Positions 60,300-64,000 of a DNA stretch of 64,000 bases are shown in pieces (position 1 is the stretch's first letter; each line of letters opens with the position of its first letter). The stretch spans positions 265,652 through 329,651 of the forward strand of contig NZ_VDZH01000002.1 in assembly GCF_007673235.1 (NCBI RefSeq). Reading direction: 5' to 3'. The notes below the pieces were generated by a model. It had not been told where the DNA came from, searched no databases, and was given only the letters and a program-made list of their open reading frames with translations. The DNA is from Curtobacterium pusillum. Lineage in GTDB: Bacteria > Actinomycetota > Actinomycetes > Actinomycetales > Microbacteriaceae. Position numbers and translations under genes: made by a program.

Positions 60300-60346
60300 G
60301 AATCGCGCGTAGGAGGCCGGACGTTCCTGCCCCCTACGCGCGATTC
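60300..60346. repeat. Hairpin related to the one at 47878
   Basis: GAATCGCGCGTAGGAGGC (60300-60317) pairs with 60329-60346 with one mismatch. Compared with 47878 the T at stem position 8 is replaced by C... and its partner changes to G, so pairing is kept while sequence differs. It lies between the convergent GH35 and membrane-protein genes. Confidence 0.72.
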
Positions 60347-60376
60347 CGCTTTGTACGTCGAGCGTGATGGGACGGA

Positions 60377-60829
60377 TCAGACCGCTGGTGCGCCCGCCCA
60401 CCGGCGTACTTCGAGCAGCGCTTCCCGTCGCCAGCGCCACAGCGGAGCGAATATCGTCCCGTCGTCCCGCCACGCACTGGTCAGCATCCAGATCTGCCGC
60501 CGGTGCTCGGCTCCGGATGCGTCGTGCCACTCCACCAATGCATCGTCCAGCACAGCGGAGATCCCAGCTCGTGGTGCGGTCCACGACACGAGGAACCCGT
60601 CGTAGCGGAGCGCGTCGTGCGACAGGTGCACGGCGACACGGCCCAGGCGGATCGTCGTCCAGAGCCCGCCGGCCACGAACGCAGTACCGACGACGAGGAC
60701 GAACACCCTCGCCGAGGCTCCCGGGACGAACGCGACGGTGGCAAGCGAGATGCCGGTGCCGATCCAGACCAGCCCGAACACGATGAACGCGAGCACGCGG
60801 TCGAGCCGGGGCGGTCGCAGCGTGGTCAC
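60377..60829 (-). CDS. Unrecognised membrane protein with PH-like tail
   Basis: A 150-residue protein with two N-terminal membrane helices (about 10-30 and 38-58) followed by a soluble strand-rich part (VAVHLSHDALRYDGFLVSW) that recalls bacterial PH-like domains. The assignment is tentative and the function unknown. The GTG start overlaps the upstream small gene by four bases, so the two are probably cotranscribed. Confidence 0.7.
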   Translation of the reverse strand: MTTLRPPRLDRVLAFIVFGLVWIGTGISLATVAFVPGASARVFVLVVGTAFVAGGLWTTIRLGRVAVHLSHDALRYDGFLVSWTAPRAGISAVLDDALVEWHDASGAEHRRQIWMLTSAWRDDGTIFAPLWRWRREALLEVRRWAGAPAV

Positions 60830-61134
60830 CGGGCGTCGCCGTCGTCTGCGTCGAGCTCGGCGAGAGCAGCGCGCGCATCGGCGATCCGGTCGGCCTCGGG
60901 GCGCTCCCACCACTCGGGGCCGCGCTCGCCCAGTCCGTGCTTCGCCACTCCGTTGCGACGGCGCGCGTCGGCGAGTGCTGCGTCGTCGCCCGCCCGCTTC
61001 GCCTGCTTGACGGCGTTCCGCCCACGACCGAGGTGCGACCGGAGCGCGGCGGCGACGTCCTCGGGGAGCGCCGGGTCGGTCCGACGCCATCGCCGACCGT
61101 CGACGACGAAGAAGTGCTCGTCCGGTTCGCTCAT
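60826..61134 (-). CDS. Small charged protein (VVDGRRWRRTDP type)
   Basis: A 102-residue, highly charged protein opening MSEPDEHFFVVDGRRWRRTDPALPE and rich in Arg, Ala and Asp thereafter. I recall similar small actinobacterial proteins sometimes labelled biopolymer transporter Tol, a label with no functional support. The cytosolic location is inferred from the lack of hydrophobic segments. It is divergent from the radical SAM gene 44 nt away and overlaps the membrane-protein gene downstream. Confidence 0.72.
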   Translation of the reverse strand: MSEPDEHFFVVDGRRWRRTDPALPEDVAAALRSHLGRGRNAVKQAKRAGDDAALADARRRNGVAKHGLGERGPEWWERPEADRIADARAALAELDADDGDAR

Positions 61135-61178
61135 GCCCCCAGCCTGCACCGTCGGTGGTGCCGGGTAGACAGGAGCCG

Positions 61179-62252
61179 ATGACCGAAGCGCGCACCCGAC
61201 CGATGCTCGACGTCCGCCGCATCTACGCCGAGCCGGCCGCGCTCGAGCTCCCGCGCGGGCAAGAGGTCGTGGGGCGCTGGCCCGATGCCGAGATCGTCCC
61301 CGTCGACTCACACTGGAACATCCCCGAGGTACATGGCGACGAGCGGAACGTCCAGCGGTGGGTCCGGATCAAGACCGAGGCGCTGGTGCTCGGGGTGAAG
61401 AAGTCGCTCGTCACCCGGCCGAACGGGCGCTCCGCCGACTTCATCGCGCCGTCGACCGCGAACGGCTGCGCCATGGCGTGCGCGTACTGCTACGTGCCGC
61501 GGCGCAAGGGGTACAGCAACCCGGTGACGGTGTTCGCCAACATCGACCAGATCACCAAGCACGTGGCCCGGAACATCGCGAAGCAGGGGCCGAAGGTCGA
61601 GCCGAACCAGTGCGACCCCGACGCGTGGGTCTACGACATCGGCGAGAACAGCGACTGCTCCGTCGACGCGATGATCAGCGACAACGTGCGGGACCTGTGC
61701 GACCTGTTCCGGATGACCCCGACTGCGAAGGCGTCCTTCGCGACGAAGTACGTGAACCGGGACCTGCTCGACTGGGACCCCCTGGGACGGACACGCATCC
61801 GCTTCTCGCTGATGCCGCACGAGACCGCGAAGGTCACCGACATCCGCACGAGCCCGATCGCCGAGCGGATCGCCGCGGTGAACGACTTCGTCGAGGCCGG
61901 GTTCGAGGTCCACCTCAACTTCTCGCCCATCATCCTGACGCCCACGTGGGAGTCCGACTGGGCCGAGCTGCTCCGGCAGGTCGACGACGTCCTGTCGCCC
62001 GCGGCGAAGGCGCAGCTCGCGGCCGAGGTGATCTTCCTCACCCACAACCAACCCCTGCACGAGGTGAACCTCGGCTGGCACCCGAAGGCCGAGGACCTGC
62101 TGTGGCGGCCGGACCTGCAGGAACAGAAGGTGTCGCAGAACGGTGCCGTGAACGTGCGCTACCGCTCCGGGATGAAGGGGCAGCTGGTCGAGCGGTTCCG
62201 CGAGCTCGTCGCGGAGCACCTGCCGAGCTGCCGCATCCGCTACGCCTTCTGA
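61179..62252 (+). CDS. Spore photoproduct lyase family radical SAM protein
   Basis: A 357-residue radical SAM protein. The iron-sulfur cluster motif CxxxCxxC is C97-AMA-C101-AY-C104. The frame around it (DFIAPSTANGCAMACAYCYVPRRKGYSNPVT) and FSLMPHETAKVTDIRT match the spore photoproduct lyase-like branch, which in spore formers repairs UV-made thymine dimers. This organism type does not sporulate, so the role here is unknown; DNA repair or RNA/protein modification are options. The ATG has AGGAG only three bases upstream; a GTG at 61155 is the alternative. Its end overlaps the convergent tetR stop by 13 bases. Confidence 0.88.
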   Translation: MTEARTRPMLDVRRIYAEPAALELPRGQEVVGRWPDAEIVPVDSHWNIPEVHGDERNVQRWVRIKTEALVLGVKKSLVTRPNGRSADFIAPSTANGCAMACAYCYVPRRKGYSNPVTVFANIDQITKHVARNIAKQGPKVEPNQCDPDAWVYDIGENSDCSVDAMISDNVRDLCDLFRMTPTAKASFATKYVNRDLLDWDPLGRTRIRFSLMPHETAKVTDIRTSPIAERIAAVNDFVEAGFEVHLNFSPIILTPTWESDWAELLRQVDDVLSPAAKAQLAAEVIFLTHNQPLHEVNLGWHPKAEDLLWRPDLQEQKVSQNGAVNVRYRSGMKGQLVERFRELVAEHLPSCRIRYAF

Positions 62253-62914
62253 CGCGTCGTCGGCTGATGCCGTTCGGCCAGGGCTCGCCGCACCTGGTCG
62301 CCGCGGAGGGGCCGGGCGCGCAGTGGCTCGCGGGTCACTTCCGGAGCGCGGAGGGCATCGAGCGCGAGGTCGACCCACCGGCGGAACGCGTCCGGGGCCA
62401 CCCGGCCGAAGGTGCCGATCGTGGTGGCGATCGACAGCTGCACCATCGCGACGTCGGCGAGCACGGCGTCCGTTCGAACGGCGCCGGCGTGCTGCGCGGC
62501 GCGGAACAGCGCATCGATGCCGTCCTGCACGCGGACCCGGAGGTCGAGCAACGTCGGAGCATCTCGGTAGTCGGTCGTCATCAGGTCGCTGAAGCCGGTG
62601 TTCCGGGCCTCGATCTCGGCCGTCTCGCGGACGAAGGTCGCGAACCCGGACCACGGGTCGTCGGCGGACATCGTCCGGCATCGGTCGACGAGGTCGAGCA
62701 CTTCCTGCATCGGCTCCGTGAGGACTGCCTCCCACAGCGCTGCGCGCGTGGGGAAGTGGCGGTACAGGGTCGCGTTGCCGAGTCCGGCCGCGACCGCGAT
62801 CGGTTCGAGTGCAGCCTGGAGGCCGTGCTCGCCGAACGCAGTACGGGCCGCGTCGACGAGCGCCTGACGGTTGCGCGCGACGTCGCGACGTGGTGGGCGC
62901 GGGTCATCGGTCAC
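62240..62914 (-). CDS. TetR-family regulator divergent from a DoxX-like gene
   Basis: A 224-residue TetR regulator with a helix-turn-helix (RQALVDAARTAFGEHGL, then AGLGNATLYRHFPTRAALWEAV, about 15-60) and the C-terminal domain typical of the branch with an MQEVLDLVDRCR stretch. The GTG is supported by TAGGCT (62921-62926, minus strand) six bases upstream, a leaderless layout. A perfect dyad (62942-62965) lies between it and the DoxX-like gene, its probable target. Confidence 0.9.
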   Translation of the reverse strand: MTDDPRPPRRDVARNRQALVDAARTAFGEHGLQAALEPIAVAAGLGNATLYRHFPTRAALWEAVLTEPMQEVLDLVDRCRTMSADDPWSGFATFVRETAEIEARNTGFSDLMTTDYRDAPTLLDLRVRVQDGIDALFRAAQHAGAVRTDAVLADVAMVQLSIATTIGTFGRVAPDAFRRWVDLALDALRAPEVTREPLRARPLRGDQVRRALAERHQPTTRQKA

Positions 62915-62941
62915 GATCCGAGCCTAGATCTGCGAACCGGG

Positions 62942-62965
62942 AATACGGGGAGTGCTCCCCGTATT
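62942..62965. promoter_or_regulatory. TetR operator between tetR and doxX-like genes
   Basis: AATACGGGGAG-TG-CTCCCCGTATT is a perfect 11-2-11 dyad, 28 nt above the tetR GTG and 40 nt above the doxX-like GTG. Its strength and central place make it a confident operator. Confidence 0.78.
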
Positions 62966-63004
62966 GAAACGGGGACAACCGTCCGTTTCGCACTTGGAGT
63001 CACC

Positions 63005-63349
63005 GTGCACATCGCAGCAGTCGTCCTCTCACTCGTCCTCGCCCTCGCCATGCTCGGGTCCGGGGTGATGAAGCTCATCCGGAACCCGCGCATCGTCGCC
63101 TCGATGGAGAAGGTGCACGTCACCCCGCCGCAGATGATCGTTCTCGGCCTGCTCGAGGTCGCCGCAACCGTCGGGCTCGTCGTCGGGCTGTGGTGGACCC
63201 CGCTCGCGATCGCCGCAGCCATCGGCTCGGTGGTCTACTTCGCAGGAGCCGTCGTCGCCCACCTCCGCGCGCACGACCGCGACCTGCAGGGAGCCGTCGT
63301 GCTCCTGGCGCTCTCGGTCGCGACCCTGGTGGTGCTCCTGCTCGCGTGA
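63005..63349 (+). CDS. DoxX-like membrane protein
   Basis: A 114-residue protein with four membrane helices and the DoxX-family pattern: ALAMLGSGVMKLIRNPRIVASMEKVHVTPPQMIVLGLLEVAATVGLVVGLW. The function of these small proteins is unsettled; links to thiol stress have been proposed. The GTG has GGAG five bases upstream. It is controlled by the divergent TetR through the dyad at 62942. Confidence 0.86.
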   Translation: MHIAAVVLSLVLALAMLGSGVMKLIRNPRIVASMEKVHVTPPQMIVLGLLEVAATVGLVVGLWWTPLAIAAAIGSVVYFAGAVVAHLRAHDRDLQGAVVLLALSVATLVVLLLA

Positions 63350-63445
63350 GCCGGGAAGCGCCGGACGCCGGACGTCGGGCACGGGGAGGAGCATCCTTGC
63401 ACCACGGATGTCGTCCCAGCCCCGGACCGACCATCGGAGTCACAA

Positions 63446-64000
63446 GTGCACATCTCACGCCGAACGCTCCTCGTGGGGCTCGGTGCCGCCGCCGTGCCCG
63501 CGGCGCTCGCCGGCTGCGGGTTCGTCCCGCAGGACACGGGCGGTCGGGACGACCCCGACACCCTGACGTTCACCACCTGGGGGACCGATGCCGAGCTCGC
63601 CGGCTTCCGGTCGGCGATCCGGGCGTTCCAGCGGACCTTCCCCGGCCGGAAGGTCTCGCTGAACGCGGTCCCGTACGAGCAGATGTTCACGAACATCGAC
63701 GCGCAGCTCCAGGCGGGCAACCCGCCGGACGTCTTCCGGGTGCCCTACTACTCGTTCGGCGCCTACGCCGGCCGCGGGCAGCTGCTCGACCTGTCCCGCT
63801 CGCTCAACGCCGGTGTCGGCGACCGCTTCACCGACACCGCGTGGGCGGCGGTGCAGGCGGACGGTCGTCCCTTCGGCGTCCCGCACCACACCGACACCTC
63901 GGCCATCCTCGTCAACACCGACCTGATGCGTCGTGCCGGTGTGACCGACCTCCCGCGCAGCGTCGACGAGGCCTGGACCTGGGACGAGCTCGCCAGTGTG
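63446..64000 (+). CDS. Sugar-binding lipoprotein, N-terminal part
   Basis: The first 185 residues of a family 1 solute-binding protein; the gene runs off the window. The signal has twin arginines (S4-R5-R6-T-L-L) and the lipobox LAGC with C24, pointing to Tat export and lipid anchoring. The mature part (DTLTFTTWGTDAELAGFRSAIRAFQRTFPG; NPPDVFRVPYYSF) is typical. GTG start with GGAG six bases upstream. Permeases are expected just beyond the window. Confidence 0.9.
   Translation, partial: MHISRRTLLVGLGAAAVPAALAGCGFVPQDTGGRDDPDTLTFTTWGTDAELAGFRSAIRAFQRTFPGRKVSLNAVPYEQMFTNIDAQLQAGNPPDVFRVPYYSFGAYAGRGQLLDLSRSLNAGVGDRFTDTAWAAVQADGRPFGVPHHTDTSAILVNTDLMRRAGVTDLPRSVDEAWTWDELASV

Overview
The window is a high-GC (roughly 70%) actinobacterial chromosome segment. 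Its dense overlapping ATGA/GTGA gene junctions, GTG starts, frequent leaderless-type promoters, DtxR/IdeR-type iron boxes, efeUOB, an LAxTG-type surface protein and many plant-polymer sugar transporters fit a Microbacteriaceae genome. Curtobacterium or a close relative is my guess from the overall gene set; this is inference, not a database match. The first 63 bases end in a long C homopolymer and look like a damaged contig end.

Layout. 0.2-4.8 kb: a moxR / DUF58 / transglutaminase operon. 5-6.7 kb: a TetR regulator and a TRIC/UPF0126 membrane protein. 6.7-10.8 kb: efeUOB iron uptake under an iron box. 11.1-15.6 kb: a cell-wall 5'-nucleotidase and a sugar isomerase / Gfo-Idh dehydrogenase pair. 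15.7-18.1 kb: a glucose-6-phosphate dehydrogenase, a dienelactone hydrolase and tRNA-Arg(ACG). 18.3-19.6 kb: a small lower-GC patch with three unrecognised genes. 19.7-21.5 kb: a marR / zinc-ribbon / old-yellow-enzyme redox unit. 21.7-25.0 kb: an MMPL exporter with its TetR. 25.2-28 kb: a polyol dehydrogenase, a WYL regulator and a VOC protein. 28-33.4 kb: a lower-GC accessory stretch with two MerR modules, a truncated hydrolase and small membrane proteins. 33.4-35.4 kb: GNAT, VOC and hydrolase genes. 35.5-39.2 kb: an ABC-2 transporter translationally coupled to a NarL-type two-component system. 39.3-41.4 kb: a class A penicillin-binding protein. 41.4-42.8 kb: a quinone oxidoreductase with MarR. 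42.9-47.8 kb: a complete ferric-siderophore system (binding protein, ATPase, two permeases, siderophore reductase) with two more iron boxes. 48-53 kb: a sugar ABC importer divergent from a GH51 arabinofuranosidase, both bearing the same LacI-type operator. 53.8-60.3 kb: a LacI regulator divergent from a second sugar importer and a GH35 beta-galactosidase. 60.4-64 kb: two small genes, a spore-photoproduct-lyase-like radical SAM protein, TetR/DoxX and the start of another sugar-binding lipoprotein.

Themes. Iron supply is covered twice (EfeUOB and the siderophore system) and joined by three matching boxes. Plant cell-wall sugar use is covered by two importers with their own glycosidases. Many small regulator/enzyme pairs have readable operators, often between -35 and -10 or at the start site.

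The most unusual sequence-level feature is a family of long, nearly perfect palindromes (core CTGGAGGCGCGG...CCGCGCCTCCAG). There are nine full copies, eight of them within about 25 nt of a stop codon, often between convergent genes. A second family of long hairpins sits in the same kind of position. A single 19-bp iron box also fills the entire gap between two divergent siderophore genes.
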